The notes beneath the pieces were generated by a model. That model saw nothing but the letters and a program-made list of their open reading frames with translations, had not been told where the DNA came from and ran no database searches. The position numbers and the translations under genes were made by a program. This document shows positions 20,773-29,313 of a DNA stretch of 64,000 nt, in pieces. Each line of letters begins with the position of its first letter. Within the stretch, counting starts at the first letter, position 1. Origin of the DNA: Mycolicibacterium sp. CH28 (GTDB lineage Bacteria; Actinomycetota; Actinomycetes; Mycobacteriales; Mycobacteriaceae); contig NZ_SRLQ01000005.1 in the NCBI RefSeq assembly GCF_004745805.1, positions 62,001 through 126,000 of the forward strand, read 5' to 3'.

Positions 20773-21993
20773 ATGCGCATCGACCGGCTCGGGGATGTCG
20801 GCACCCCCGCCGACGTGCTGCGCGCCGTCGCCGCCGCGACCGCACGCCAGGGACAGCCGCCCCCGGCCGCCCTGGTCGGCGAATGGTTCGGCTCGCGGGC
20901 GGTGATCGCGCCCAGCGTTGCGGTGCGCCCCGTCGACCCCGCCGAGGTGTTCGCCGTCGCGCCGGGCTCGAGCTCCGGGCCGGTCGGCGGTGGCTGGTTG
21001 GGATACCTGTCGTATCCCGACGCCGCGGCCGACGGTCGCCCGCCCCGGATTCCCGAGGCAGCCGGCGGCTGGACCGACAGCGTGCTGCGGCTCGACCGGG
21101 ACGGCTGCTGGTGGTACGAAAGCCTCTCCGGTGCGCCGATGACACCGCAGGTGGCCGACGCGCTGTCGTCGCCCCTGCCACCGGACACCTACGAAATCAC
21201 CTGGACCGACCCCGATTTCGACTGTCACCAAGCAGGCGTGCTGGCCTGTCTGGATGCGATCCGCGCCGGCGAGGTCTACCAGGCCTGCGTGTGCACCCAG
21301 TTCACCGGGTCACTGGCCGGTTCGACGCTGGAGTTCTTCGCCGATGCAGCGTCCCGGACCGCCCCCGCGCGGGCGGCCTACCTCGCCGGGGATTGGGGCG
21401 CGGTGGCGTCACTGTCCCCGGAACTGTTCCTGCGTCGGGCCGGCGACGCCGTCACCTCCTGCCCGATCAAGGGGACGCTGCCGCTGCACCGCTCGCCCGC
21501 CGAGCTGCAGGCGTCGGTCAAAGACGTCGCCGAGAACATCATGATCGTCGACCTGGTGCGCAACGACCTGGGCCGGGTCGCCGAGGTCGGCAGCGTGGCC
21601 GTGCCCGAGCTGCTGGCCGTCCGAGCGGCCCCGGGAGTGTGGCATCTGGTGTCGACGGTGACCGCGGCCGTGCGGCCCGAGCTGCCCACCGCGGCGCTGC
21701 TGGCCGCGACATTCCCGCCGGCATCGGTGACCGGAACCCCGAAGGACCGCGCCCGCCAGTTGCTTTCGTCATGGGAACCGCGGCGGCGCGGGGTGTACTG
21801 CGGCACGGTGGGTATGGCCTCGCCGGCCGCGGGCACCGAGCTCAACGTCGCGATCCGCACCGTCGAGTTCGACGCCGACGGCGGGGCGGTGCTCGGCGTC
21901 GGCGGCGGGATCACCGCCGACTCCGACCCCGCGGCCGAATGGCAGGAGTGCCTGGACAAGGCCGTTACCATCCTCGCGCCGGTGGTCGTCTAG
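20773..21993 (+). CDS. pabB: Aminodeoxychorismate synthase component I
   Basis: The 406-residue protein is a chorismate-binding enzyme that makes 4-amino-4-deoxychorismate for folate. The C-terminal domain has AGEVYQACVCTQF, CPIKGTLPLHRS, MIVDLVRNDLGRV, TGTPKDRARQLL and GVGGGITADSDP. PIKGT is typical of the PabB/TrpE group. ATG 20773 gives the natural N-terminus. Its stop overlaps the convergent rsmI stop. Position matches Rv1005c. Confidence 0.93.
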   Translation: MRIDRLGDVGTPADVLRAVAAATARQGQPPPAALVGEWFGSRAVIAPSVAVRPVDPAEVFAVAPGSSSGPVGGGWLGYLSYPDAAADGRPPRIPEAAGGWTDSVLRLDRDGCWWYESLSGAPMTPQVADALSSPLPPDTYEITWTDPDFDCHQAGVLACLDAIRAGEVYQACVCTQFTGSLAGSTLEFFADAASRTAPARAAYLAGDWGAVASLSPELFLRRAGDAVTSCPIKGTLPLHRSPAELQASVKDVAENIMIVDLVRNDLGRVAEVGSVAVPELLAVRAAPGVWHLVSTVTAAVRPELPTAALLAATFPPASVTGTPKDRARQLLSSWEPRRRGVYCGTVGMASPAAGTELNVAIRTVEFDADGGAVLGVGGGITADSDPAAEWQECLDKAVTILAPVVV

Positions 21994-22901
21994 CCCGGTT
22001 GATTCCCCACGTCGCTGTGCTCCTGCCCGCCGGCGCGCGCACGCAGTACCGCGTCATAGAGTTCGCGCCGCGACGGAGCCCCCGGATGGGCATCGACCAC
22101 CCGGGCGCAGGCGTCCTTGACCCGCAGCCCGTCGACGACGAAAACGTTGACCTCGGCCACCAGGCTCGGCAGGTCGGTGGTGGGGACAGCACCGGCAAGC
22201 ACGACCGTGATCTCGCCGAGCACGTTGTCGCCTGCCCACTGCGCGAGCTCGGCGAGTGATCCGCGCACGATCTCCTCGTGCAGCTTCGTCAGTTCCCGGC
22301 ACACCACCACCCGGCGTTCGCCACCGAGTTCGGCGACGGCGTCGTGTAGGCACTCGGCCAGCCGCCGCGGCGACTCGAAGAACACACAGGTACGGGGCTC
22401 GGCAGCGAGCCCGGCCAGCCAGGCGCGGCGCGCCGACTGCTTGCGGGGCGCGAAGCCTTCGAAACAGAACCGGTCCGACGGCAGGCCGGACACGGCCAGT
22501 GCGGTGGTGACCGCCGACGGGCCGGGCAGGCACGAGACCAGCTGCCCGGCCGCTATGCAGGCGGTGACCATCCGATAGCCCGGATCGTTGATCAGCGGCA
22601 TCCCGGCGTCACTGACCACCAGGACGGTGGCGCCGGCGGCGATCTCCTCGACCAACGCCGGCACGCGCGCCGCCTCGTTCTGGTCGAACAGGCTGGTCAC
22701 CCGCCCGCCGATCCGCACACCCAGCGACTGGGCCAGGTTGCGCACCCTGCGGGTGTCCTCCGCGGCCACCACGTCGGCCGTGGACAGCGCCTCGACCAGC
22801 CGTTTCGAGGCGTCGGCGGGCTGACCCAACGGTGTGGCGCCGAGCAGCAGTCGCCCGGCACTCTCCGACGGGCGGGAAGGAAGTGACTCGGGGAATCCCA
22901 C
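21990..22901 (-). CDS. rsmI: 16S rRNA (cytidine-1402-2'-O)-methyltransferase
   Basis: The product is 303 residues and belongs to the tetrapyrrole-methylase fold. Visible motifs: VVAAEDTRRVRNL, the SAM-binding LVVSDAGMPLINDPGY, LPGPSAVTTALAVSGLP and CVFFESPRRL. It 2'-O-methylates C1402 of 16S rRNA in the decoding centre. It is divergent from pmt with only 24 bp between starts, so the promoters must overlap coding sequence or the transcripts are leaderless. Confidence 0.94.
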   Translation of the reverse strand: MGFPESLPSRPSESAGRLLLGATPLGQPADASKRLVEALSTADVVAAEDTRRVRNLAQSLGVRIGGRVTSLFDQNEAARVPALVEEIAAGATVLVVSDAGMPLINDPGYRMVTACIAAGQLVSCLPGPSAVTTALAVSGLPSDRFCFEGFAPRKQSARRAWLAGLAAEPRTCVFFESPRRLAECLHDAVAELGGERRVVVCRELTKLHEEIVRGSLAELAQWAGDNVLGEITVVLAGAVPTTDLPSLVAEVNVFVVDGLRVKDACARVVDAHPGAPSRRELYDAVLRARAGGQEHSDVGNQPG

Positions 22902-22925
22902 CGAGACAGCCTACGATCGCTTGCG

Positions 22926-24476
22926 ATGACCACCACAGCCGACGACCTCGTGGCGCACCCGCGCCGGGCGCCCGTCATCAGCCCGGGCCCACTGGTGCCG
23001 GTGGCCGACTTCGGCCCGATCGACCGCATCGAGGGCTGGATCGCCACCGCGATCGTCACCGCGCTGGCCGCGCTGACCCGGTTGATGAACCTCGGCTCGC
23101 CCACCGACGCGGGCACGCCGATCTTCGACGAGAAGCACTACGCGCCGCAGGCCTGGCAGATGTTGCACAACTACGGCGTCGAGGACAATCCCGGCTTCGG
23201 GCTGGTGGTGCACCCGCCGGTGGGCAAGCAGCTGATCGCGATCGGTGAGGCACTGTTCGGCTACAACGGCGTGGGCTGGCGGTTCAGCAGCGCTGTGCTG
23301 GGGGTGGTGCTGGTCTTGCTGGTCGTACGCATCGTGCGGCGGATCAGCCGGTCCACCTTGGTCGGCGCGATCGCCGGGCTGCTGCTGATCGCCGACGGTG
23401 TGAGCTTCGTGGCGGCACGGACGGCGCTGCTGGACAGCTTCTTGACGTTCTTCGTGGTCGCGGCATTCGGCGCGTTGATCGTCGACCGCGACCAGATGCG
23501 CGAGCGAATGCATATCGCCCTGTTGGAAGGCCGCATCGCCGAGACGCCGTGGGGCCCGCGGCTCGGGGTCCGGTGGTGGCGGTTCGGCGCGGGGGTGCTG
23601 CTGGGCCTGGCGTTCGCGACGAAGTGGTCGGGGCTGTACTACATCCTGTTCTTCGGTCTGATGACGCTGGCCTTCGACGTCGCCGCGCGCCGCGCCTACC
23701 GGGTGCCCCGGCCGTGGGTCGGCGTGATCCGGCGCGATGTCGGGCCGACGGCCTACGTGTTCGGGCTGATCCCGTTCGCGATCTACCTGGCGTCCTACGC
23801 GTTCTGGTTCTCCTCGGAGACGGCGGTGAACCGCTACGAGGTCGGGCAGTCGATCGGTGAGCGGCAGTGGTACCAGCCGCCGGACGCGATCCGGTCGCTG
23901 TGGCATTACACCTACAAGGCATTCCACTTCCACGCGACACTGACGAACTCGGCGGGCAACCACCATCCGTGGGAGTCCAAACCGTGGACGTGGCCGATGT
24001 CGCTGCGGCCGGTGCTGTACGCGATCGACAACACGAACGTTCCCGGCTGCGGATCTGCCTCATGTGTGAAGGCCGTCATGCTGGTCGGCACGCCGGCGAT
24101 GTGGTGGCTGGCGGTGCCGGTGCTGGTCTTCACCATGTGGCGGGCCTTCGTTCGCCGCGACTGGCGCTACGCCGTTGCGCTGACCGGCTACAGCGCGGGC
24201 TTCCTGCCGTGGTTCGCCGACATCGACCGGCAGATGTACTTTTTCTACGCGGTACCGATGGCGCCGTTCCTGGTCATGGCGATCGCACTGATCCTCGGCG
24301 ATCTGCTGCACGCGCCGAATCAAGGCGCCGAGCGACGCACGCTGGGGCTGATCGTGGTGAGTTGCTATGTCGCACTGGTGATCACCAACTTCGCCTGGCT
24401 CTATCCGGTGCTCACCGGCATCCCGATCTCGCCAATGACGTGGAACATGGAGATCTGGCTGCCCAGTTGGCGATAG
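22926..24476 (+). CDS. pmt: Dolichyl-phosphate-mannose-protein mannosyltransferase
   Basis: This polytopic GT39 enzyme of 516 residues transfers mannose from polyprenyl-phosphomannose to secreted proteins at the membrane (Rv1002c orthologue). The first extracytoplasmic loop carries the catalytic acidic motif FDEKHYAPQAW. About ten hydrophobic helices follow, e.g. VLGVVLVLLVVRI, FLTFFVVAAFGALIV and the C-terminal LIVVSCYVALVITNFAWLYPV. Mannosylated Ala/Pro/Thr-rich lipoproteins in this window would be plausible substrates. Confidence 0.94.
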   Translation: MTTTADDLVAHPRRAPVISPGPLVPVADFGPIDRIEGWIATAIVTALAALTRLMNLGSPTDAGTPIFDEKHYAPQAWQMLHNYGVEDNPGFGLVVHPPVGKQLIAIGEALFGYNGVGWRFSSAVLGVVLVLLVVRIVRRISRSTLVGAIAGLLLIADGVSFVAARTALLDSFLTFFVVAAFGALIVDRDQMRERMHIALLEGRIAETPWGPRLGVRWWRFGAGVLLGLAFATKWSGLYYILFFGLMTLAFDVAARRAYRVPRPWVGVIRRDVGPTAYVFGLIPFAIYLASYAFWFSSETAVNRYEVGQSIGERQWYQPPDAIRSLWHYTYKAFHFHATLTNSAGNHHPWESKPWTWPMSLRPVLYAIDNTNVPGCGSASCVKAVMLVGTPAMWWLAVPVLVFTMWRAFVRRDWRYAVALTGYSAGFLPWFADIDRQMYFFYAVPMAPFLVMAIALILGDLLHAPNQGAERRTLGLIVVSCYVALVITNFAWLYPVLTGIPISPMTWNMEIWLPSWR

Positions 24477-24491
24477 CGGTTATCCCCAGCG

Positions 24492-24548
24492 CGAGATCGA
24501 CACCATGGCCGTGCAGTGGGCAGATCTGCACCCATGGTGTCGATCTCG
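24492..24548. repeat. Long inverted repeat between convergent genes
   Basis: Arms CGAGATCGACACCATGG (24492-24508) and its exact reverse complement (24532-24548) enclose a nested pair GTGCAG (24511-24516)/CTGCAC (24526-24531). Together they form a 23-bp stem with a two-base bulge and a nine-base loop. There is no T-run. It lies between the 3' ends of pmt and the LLM oxidoreductase gene, and could act as a bidirectional RNA stop/stabilising structure or be a mobile palindromic repeat. Confidence 0.75.
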
Positions 24549-24554
24549 ACGACC

Positions 24555-25484
24555 CTAGAGCCCGAGCAGCGGCTTCAACGCCTCGGCGACGGCGGTGGCT
24601 CGGCCAGGGTGGTAGCCGTCGAGGCTGGTGACCGGGCTGAGGATGACACCGTCGACGCCGGCGTCGAGGACCTTGGTCTTGACCTGCTCGGCGATCTGCT
24701 CAGCACTGCCGAAGACGGCCTGCTGCCGGAAGTCCGGAGGAATGGCGTCAGCGGTGACGTTGTCGTCGATGAGGGCGATGGCCAGCACACTGGTTTCCAG
24801 GGTGGCCGGATCGCGCCCGATCTCCTCGCAGCGGTCCCTGACCACCTGCACCTTGCGGGGCAGCTCATCGAACCCGGCGATGATGTTGAGGTGGTCGAAG
24901 TACTTGGCGGCCAACGGAATTGTCTTCTTCTCCCCGCTGCCGCCGATCATCAGCGGGATGTGGTCGCGGTAGCGCGGGTTGGCGAATGCCTCCTGGGTGC
25001 GGTAGTACTTGCCGTCCACACTCACCTGCTCCCCGCGCAGCATCGGCAGGATGATCTCCAGCGCCTCGTCGAGCTTGTTGAACCGGTCGGTGAAGGTGCC
25101 GAACTCATAGCCGAGCGAATCGTGTTCGAGCTCAAACCAGCCCGTTCCGATCCCGAGGACGGCCCGGCCCTGACTCATCACGTCGAGCGTGGTGATCGCT
25201 TTGGCCAGCAGAGTCGGGTTGCGATAGGTGTTGCCGGTGACCAGCGTGCCGAGTTGCACCCGCTCGGTCGCCGCCGCCAGCCCGCCCAGCGCCGTGTAGG
25301 CCTCCAGCATCGGCTGATCCGGCGTGCCGAGGCCGGGAAGTTGGTAGAAGTGGTCCATGAGGAAGACGGAGTCGAAGCCCGCAGCCTCGGCCTCCTGAGC
25401 TTGGGCGATCACCGTGGGGAACAGCTCGGCGACGCCGGTACCGTAGGAGAAGTTGGGGATCTGAAGTCCGAGTTTGATCGTCAC
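24555..25484 (-). CDS. LLM-class (F420-dependent type) oxidoreductase
   Basis: The product is 309 residues with the luciferase-like TIM-barrel fold. Conserved segments are GLQIPNFSYGTGVAELFP, GFDSVFLMDHFYQLP, RVQLGTLVTGNTYRNPTLLAK, GRAVLGIGTGWFELEHDSLGYEFG and PLMIGGSGEKKT. In mycobacteria most such proteins use coenzyme F420. The substrate is not predictable. The end lies 7 bp from the long inverted repeat shared with pmt. Confidence 0.88.
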   Translation of the reverse strand: MTIKLGLQIPNFSYGTGVAELFPTVIAQAQEAEAAGFDSVFLMDHFYQLPGLGTPDQPMLEAYTALGGLAAATERVQLGTLVTGNTYRNPTLLAKAITTLDVMSQGRAVLGIGTGWFELEHDSLGYEFGTFTDRFNKLDEALEIILPMLRGEQVSVDGKYYRTQEAFANPRYRDHIPLMIGGSGEKKTIPLAAKYFDHLNIIAGFDELPRKVQVVRDRCEEIGRDPATLETSVLAIALIDDNVTADAIPPDFRQQAVFGSAEQIAEQVKTKVLDAGVDGVILSPVTSLDGYHPGRATAVAEALKPLLGL

Positions 25485-25574
25485 GGCCTCTACGTAACCA
25501 CGGCCAAACGGGGCGCGCGCCCCGTTTCGCTCTCGGCGAACCGGGGAATATCAGCCGAGGTCAGCGTAGTCGGG

Positions 25575-26783
25575 TCACAGCGGGTCGCGGGCGACCGGGC
25601 ACGACATGCAGCGCGGGCCGCCGCGACCCGTGCCGAGTTCAGACGCTGCGATGGGCAGCACCTCGATACCCGAATCCTGAAGGCGTGCGTTGGTTTCGGT
25701 GTTGCGCTCATAGGCGACGACAACGCCGGGGGCCAGCGCCAGCGTGTTGTTGCCGTCGTCCCACTGCTCACGCTCGGCGGTCACCGGATCGAGGCCGGTG
25801 TCGATGACCCGCAGCCGCTCGATTTGCATCGCGTCGGCGGCGGCCCTCACGAACGGTGCCTCGTCGAGGATCTTCACCCCGTCGGGGGTGCGCTTGATAG
25901 TGAAGGCCGACAACGAGTCGCTGATGGCCGGATACATCACCACCGCGTCGACGTCGACCATCGTGCACACGGTGTCCAGATGCATCTGCGCCCGCTCCTG
26001 GGCAATCGGTACGGCGAGCACCGTATGCGCCAGGTCGTCGTCGAACAGACTGCGCGCCAGTGCCTCCGCACCGGCCGGGGTGGTGCGCTCGCCGACGCCG
26101 ACGGCCACCACGCCCGGCGAGAGCAGCAGGACGTCCCCGCCCTCGACCGGCGCGGTGTGCGACTCGTAGGCTCGCCGCACACCGAGGAAGCGCGGATGGT
26201 GAGCGTAGATCAGGTCGGTCAGCGAGGTTTCACGGATCCGGGCCGGTAGCGCCAACGAGGTGATGGCCACCCGGGGGCCGATCCAGAACGAGGAATCGCG
26301 GGTGAACAGCAGGTTGGGCAGCGGCTCGATGACGAAGTCACCGCCGTGATGCATCAGCCGGACCAGCGAGGTGTCACCCTCGGCGCTGGAAGGCAGCTCG
26401 GTGAACGTCATGCCCGCGGTCAGCACATGCGCCAACGCTGCGGGTTCCAGGCTGCGCAAGTATGCCGAAAGTTCTTGCGCCAGGGGCAGTCCGAGCCGGC
26501 GGGCATCGACGGCCGCGGCGATCCCCTGCATCCGGGCCGCGCCGCTGGCCAGCGCTTCGGTCAGCAGGTCAGCCATCAGCAGCACCTCGACACCGCGCGA
26601 GCGCAACAGCTCAGCGAAGGCGTCGTGCTCCTGCTGGGCGCGCGACACCCAGGGCAGGCCGTCGAAGAGCAGCTTGTCGCTGTTACGCGGGGTCAGCCGT
26701 TGCAGCTCGGCGCCGGGCCGGTGCAGGATGACGACCCGCAGAGTCCCGACCTCGGAGTTGGAGCCCAGCACGGTGGCAGTCAC
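25575..26783 (-). CDS. arcA: Arginine deiminase
   Basis: The product is 402 residues and hydrolyses arginine to citrulline and ammonia. Guanidino-group binding and catalytic motifs are visible: [32 protein letters not shown], the catalytic His in [14 protein letters not shown], and the nucleophile Cys in [15 protein letters not shown] at the C-terminus. The position matches Rv1001. No arcB/arcC genes follow, so a complete ADI energy pathway is not encoded here. GTG 26783 is preferred over upstream in-frame starts that would run into the SoxR box. It is divergent from soxR. Confidence 0.94.
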   Translation of the reverse strand: MTATVLGSNSEVGTLRVVILHRPGAELQRLTPRNSDKLLFDGLPWVSRAQQEHDAFAELLRSRGVEVLLMADLLTEALASGAARMQGIAAAVDARRLGLPLAQELSAYLRSLEPAALAHVLTAGMTFTELPSSAEGDTSLVRLMHHGGDFVIEPLPNLLFTRDSSFWIGPRVAITSLALPARIRETSLTDLIYAHHPRFLGVRRAYESHTAPVEGGDVLLLSPGVVAVGVGERTTPAGAEALARSLFDDDLAHTVLAVPIAQERAQMHLDTVCTMVDVDAVVMYPAISDSLSAFTIKRTPDGVKILDEAPFVRAAADAMQIERLRVIDTGLDPVTAEREQWDDGNNTLALAPGVVVAYERNTETNARLQDSGIEVLPIAASELGTGRGGPRCMSCPVARDPL

Positions 26784-26807
26784 AGATAGCACCGTAACAA
26801 CACCGCG

Positions 26808-26833
26808 CACACCTCAACTATCGTTGAGGTGTG
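26808..26833. promoter_or_regulatory. SoxR box between arcA and soxR
   Basis: The core CCTCAACTATCGTTGAGG (26812-26829) is an 18-bp dyad with the same outer arms as the classical soxbox (CCTCAA-N6-TTGAGG). The symmetry extends to 11-base arms over 26808-26833. TATCGT (26819-26824) inside it makes a good -10 placed seven bases before the soxR GTG, which would give a leaderless soxR mRNA occluded by its own product. Confidence 0.8.
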
Positions 26834-27262
26834 ACCGAGCAGGAGCTGTCACCTGGCGAACTCGCCCGCCGGGCCGGGGTGGCAATCTCGGCGCTGCACT
26901 TCTACGAGCGCGAGGGGTTGATCAGCAGCCGCCGCACGGCGGGCAATCAGCGTCGCTATGCCCGCGAAACGCTACGGCGGGTGGCGTTCATCAGGATGTC
27001 TCAGCGGCTGGGCATTCCGCTGGCCCGCGTCCTCGATGCCCTGGCGTCGCTGCCGTCCGATCGGGTGCCGACCAGCCGGGACTGGGCTCGGCTGTCGGCG
27101 GGCTGGCGCGAGGACCTCGACGAGCGGATCGGGCACCTACAGCGGCTGCGCGACAACCTCGCCGACTGCATCGGCTGCGGGTGCATGAGCCTGCGCAGCT
27201 GCGCGCTGTCCAACCCCGAGGACGTGCTCGCCGGCCAGGGACCCGGGGCGGCCAGGCTCTAG
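26831..27262 (+). CDS. soxR: Redox-sensitive MerR-family regulator SoxR
   Basis: The product is 143 residues. The N-terminal winged helix (SPGELARRAGVAISALHFYEREGLI) and dimer helix are followed by the [2Fe-2S] motif CIGCGCMSLRSC, spacing CX2CXCX5C, diagnostic for SoxR. Oxidised or nitrosylated SoxR activates promoters bearing a soxbox; in actinobacteria it mostly senses redox-cycling compounds. The GTG start abuts a soxbox, implying autoregulation. arcA is divergent and the only other obvious candidate target here. Confidence 0.94.
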   Translation: MTEQELSPGELARRAGVAISALHFYEREGLISSRRTAGNQRRYARETLRRVAFIRMSQRLGIPLARVLDALASLPSDRVPTSRDWARLSAGWREDLDERIGHLQRLRDNLADCIGCGCMSLRSCALSNPEDVLAGQGPGAARL

Positions 27263-27295
27263 CCCATTCGAACAGGCGTGCGATATCCTGGGCCG

Positions 27296-27892
27296 GTGTC
27301 TGTGGCGGTTCAAGACGCACTGTTCGAGCACAGCGAGCGCCGTGACCTCGGCGCGGGAGCCTGGATCGACATGCGGTCAGCCTGGGTCGAGGAAGCCGAC
27401 GTGCTGTTCGGCGACCTGCTCGACCGTGTCGCGTGGCGGGCCGAGCGCCGCCAGATGTACGACCGGGTGCTCGACGTACCGCGGCTGGTCAGCTTCTACG
27501 ACCTGACCACCGAACCGCATCCGCATCCGGTGGTGACCAAACTGCGGCGCCGGCTCAACGACATTTACGCCGGGGAACTCGGCGAGCCGTTCACCAGCGC
27601 TGGCCTTTGCCTGTATCGGGACGGCTCCGACAGCGTCGCCTGGCACGGCGACACGATCGGCCGCGGCAGCACCGAGGACACCATGGTGGCGATCGTCAGC
27701 CTCGGCGCGACACGGCTGTTCGCGCTGCGACCGCGCGGCGGCGGACCGTCGCTGCGGCTTCCGCAACGCCACGGCGATCTGCTGGTGATGGGCGGCTCGT
27801 GTCAACGCACCTGGGAGCATGCGGTTCCGAAGACGGCGATCCCGAAGGGGCCGCGGATCAGCATCCAATTCCGGCCGCGCGACGTGCGCTGA
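27296..27892 (+). CDS. AlkB-like 2-oxoglutarate/Fe(II) dioxygenase
   Basis: The product is 198 residues, corresponding to Rv1000c. The double-stranded beta-helix iron ligands are seen in AWHGDTIG (HxD) and the distal histidine in TWEHAVPK. The 2-oxoglutarate-binding arginines lie in RISIQFRPR at the C-terminus, and YGELGEP-like substrate-loop residues precede (IYAGELGEPF). Family members demethylate alkylated nucleic acids. Its GTG start is 33 bp after soxR, so it may be in the same transcript. Confidence 0.88.
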   Translation: MSVAVQDALFEHSERRDLGAGAWIDMRSAWVEEADVLFGDLLDRVAWRAERRQMYDRVLDVPRLVSFYDLTTEPHPHPVVTKLRRRLNDIYAGELGEPFTSAGLCLYRDGSDSVAWHGDTIGRGSTEDTMVAIVSLGATRLFALRPRGGGPSLRLPQRHGDLLVMGGSCQRTWEHAVPKTAIPKGPRISIQFRPRDVR

Positions 27893-27894
27893 AC

Positions 27895-28554
27895 TCAGCC
27901 CCGGACGGCGTTGACGCCGGCGATCAGAAGATCGCGGGCCCGCTGGGTATTCACCGGTACGACGGGCTTGCCGGGCACCACCAGCGGGTTGGCAGTGACG
28001 ATCACCTGGTAGTCGCCGAAGTGGGCGGAGTAGTTGTAGATCTCCCCGGTGCGGGGCTGGTTGTTGATCACCGTCTGCAGCACCCGGTGCACACCCACGG
28101 TCTGGGTGCCGTCGATCTTGGGTGCCTCGACGGTCTCGGCCAGGCCGCGCACAGCGCCGCCGCTGAATGCGACCTTCTGGCAGTCGGGCCCCGGGTCGAT
28201 CACCGGCACCGGGGCGTTGGTCTCGACGGCGATCACGATGAAGCGGTTTCCCTCACCCTCGGCGGAGAGGGCCGCCATGTTGCCTTCGGTCCCCGGCGGC
28301 ACGAGCTGCCCGGTGGCGAACCTGGCACAGCCCGCCGGGTCGAACTTCAGCCCGTCGGGCAGTTTCTGGCCGGTCAGCAGTTTGGGGTCGATACCCGTGG
28401 GGGCGACCTCGGTGATCTTGTACTCGGGACCGAAGCTGGACTTCAGCGTGGAGACCTTTCCGATCTCGGCGGTCGTTTGCCCCGACCCGTTTGATCCGCA
28501 CGCGGCGAGCAGGCCGACGCACGGGATCGCCATGATCGCCCTGGGGTTCAACAC
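27895..28554 (-). CDS. DUF5642-type lipoprotein
   Basis: The product is a 219-residue putative lipoprotein with the lipobox LLAAC at about residue 19. Using GTG 28554 gives an arginine-containing signal n-region; the internal ATG 28533 would not. The body resembles the mycobacterial DUF5642 family (Rv0999). Function is unknown. It is followed upstream by a paralogue, giving a tandem pair on the minus strand. Its stop is 3 bp from the convergent AlkB-like gene. Confidence 0.8.
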   Translation of the reverse strand: MLNPRAIMAIPCVGLLAACGSNGSGQTTAEIGKVSTLKSSFGPEYKITEVAPTGIDPKLLTGQKLPDGLKFDPAGCARFATGQLVPPGTEGNMAALSAEGEGNRFIVIAVETNAPVPVIDPGPDCQKVAFSGGAVRGLAETVEAPKIDGTQTVGVHRVLQTVINNQPRTGEIYNYSAHFGDYQVIVTANPLVVPGKPVVPVNTQRARDLLIAGVNAVRG

Positions 28555-28581
28555 CGTGGCAATGTACCCAACTCGGCCCGG

Positions 28582-29250
28582 TCAACCGCGTAAGGCGGAC
28601 ACCGTTTCGACCAGCAGGTCGCCGACGAACTGCGAGTTCAACGGCGGGTGAGGGGATCCAGGGTCGGTGACGAGGGTGACGAACACGACATGGTCGCCGA
28701 GGTAGGCCATGGCTGTTGACGCCTGCCCGTCGGTCTCGGTGCCGGATTCCACGACGGTGCGGGTGTCGACGTCCATCCCGACGGTGTCGACACCGTCGAC
28801 GTGCGGAGCATCGACGAGCCGCACTGCACCGCTGGTGTGCGCGAACGTCATCGTCCACTGCCCGCACTCGCCAATCAGGCTTGGATCCGGGCCGAGTTGG
28901 TCGAATGCCGCGACGACGACGTAGACGGTGCCGCCGGACCCCGACGCCGAGTAGCCGCGGGCGCTCGGATCGGCGGGGGCCGGGTCGGCCAGTGCGCCGC
29001 ACTGCGGGGGCTGGGCGGTCCAGCCGGACCCGAAACCCCAGACCCCGGCGGCGCTCACCGGGCCGGACAGGTCGCCAACCTCGTAGCCGGCCGGCAGTGC
29101 CGGACGGATCCGTTTGATGTTCGCGGGGTCGATCGGGCCGGTGGGGGCCGCCGCGGTGGTGGCGGTCGTGGGCGCTGCCGGCCCAGCCGGCTGCGCCGTA
29201 CACGCAGCCAGCAAGAGCGCCGACATCAGGCAGGCCGTGAGCTGCCACAC
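28582..29250 (-). CDS. DUF5642-type lipoprotein (paralogue)
   Basis: The product is 222 residues with a strong lipoprotein signal, lipobox LLAAC at about residue 17, and an Ala/Pro/Thr-rich linker that could be mannosylated. Its C-terminal half (VDGVDTVGMDVDTRTVVESG, VTDPGSPHPPLNSQF) aligns by eye with the neighbouring lipoprotein (IDGTQTVGVHRVLQTVI). The two are 28 bp apart and probably co-transcribed. Function unknown. Confidence 0.8.
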   Translation of the reverse strand: MWQLTACLMSALLLAACTAQPAGPAAPTTATTAAAPTGPIDPANIKRIRPALPAGYEVGDLSGPVSAAGVWGFGSGWTAQPPQCGALADPAPADPSARGYSASGSGGTVYVVVAAFDQLGPDPSLIGECGQWTMTFAHTSGAVRLVDAPHVDGVDTVGMDVDTRTVVESGTETDGQASTAMAYLGDHVVFVTLVTDPGSPHPPLNSQFVGDLLVETVSALRG

Positions 29251-29313
29251 GTTGGACTTGATACCACCGAAACCTCACCAGACGCGGGTGCCTCGCGGCA
29301 TAACCTGTAGCCC

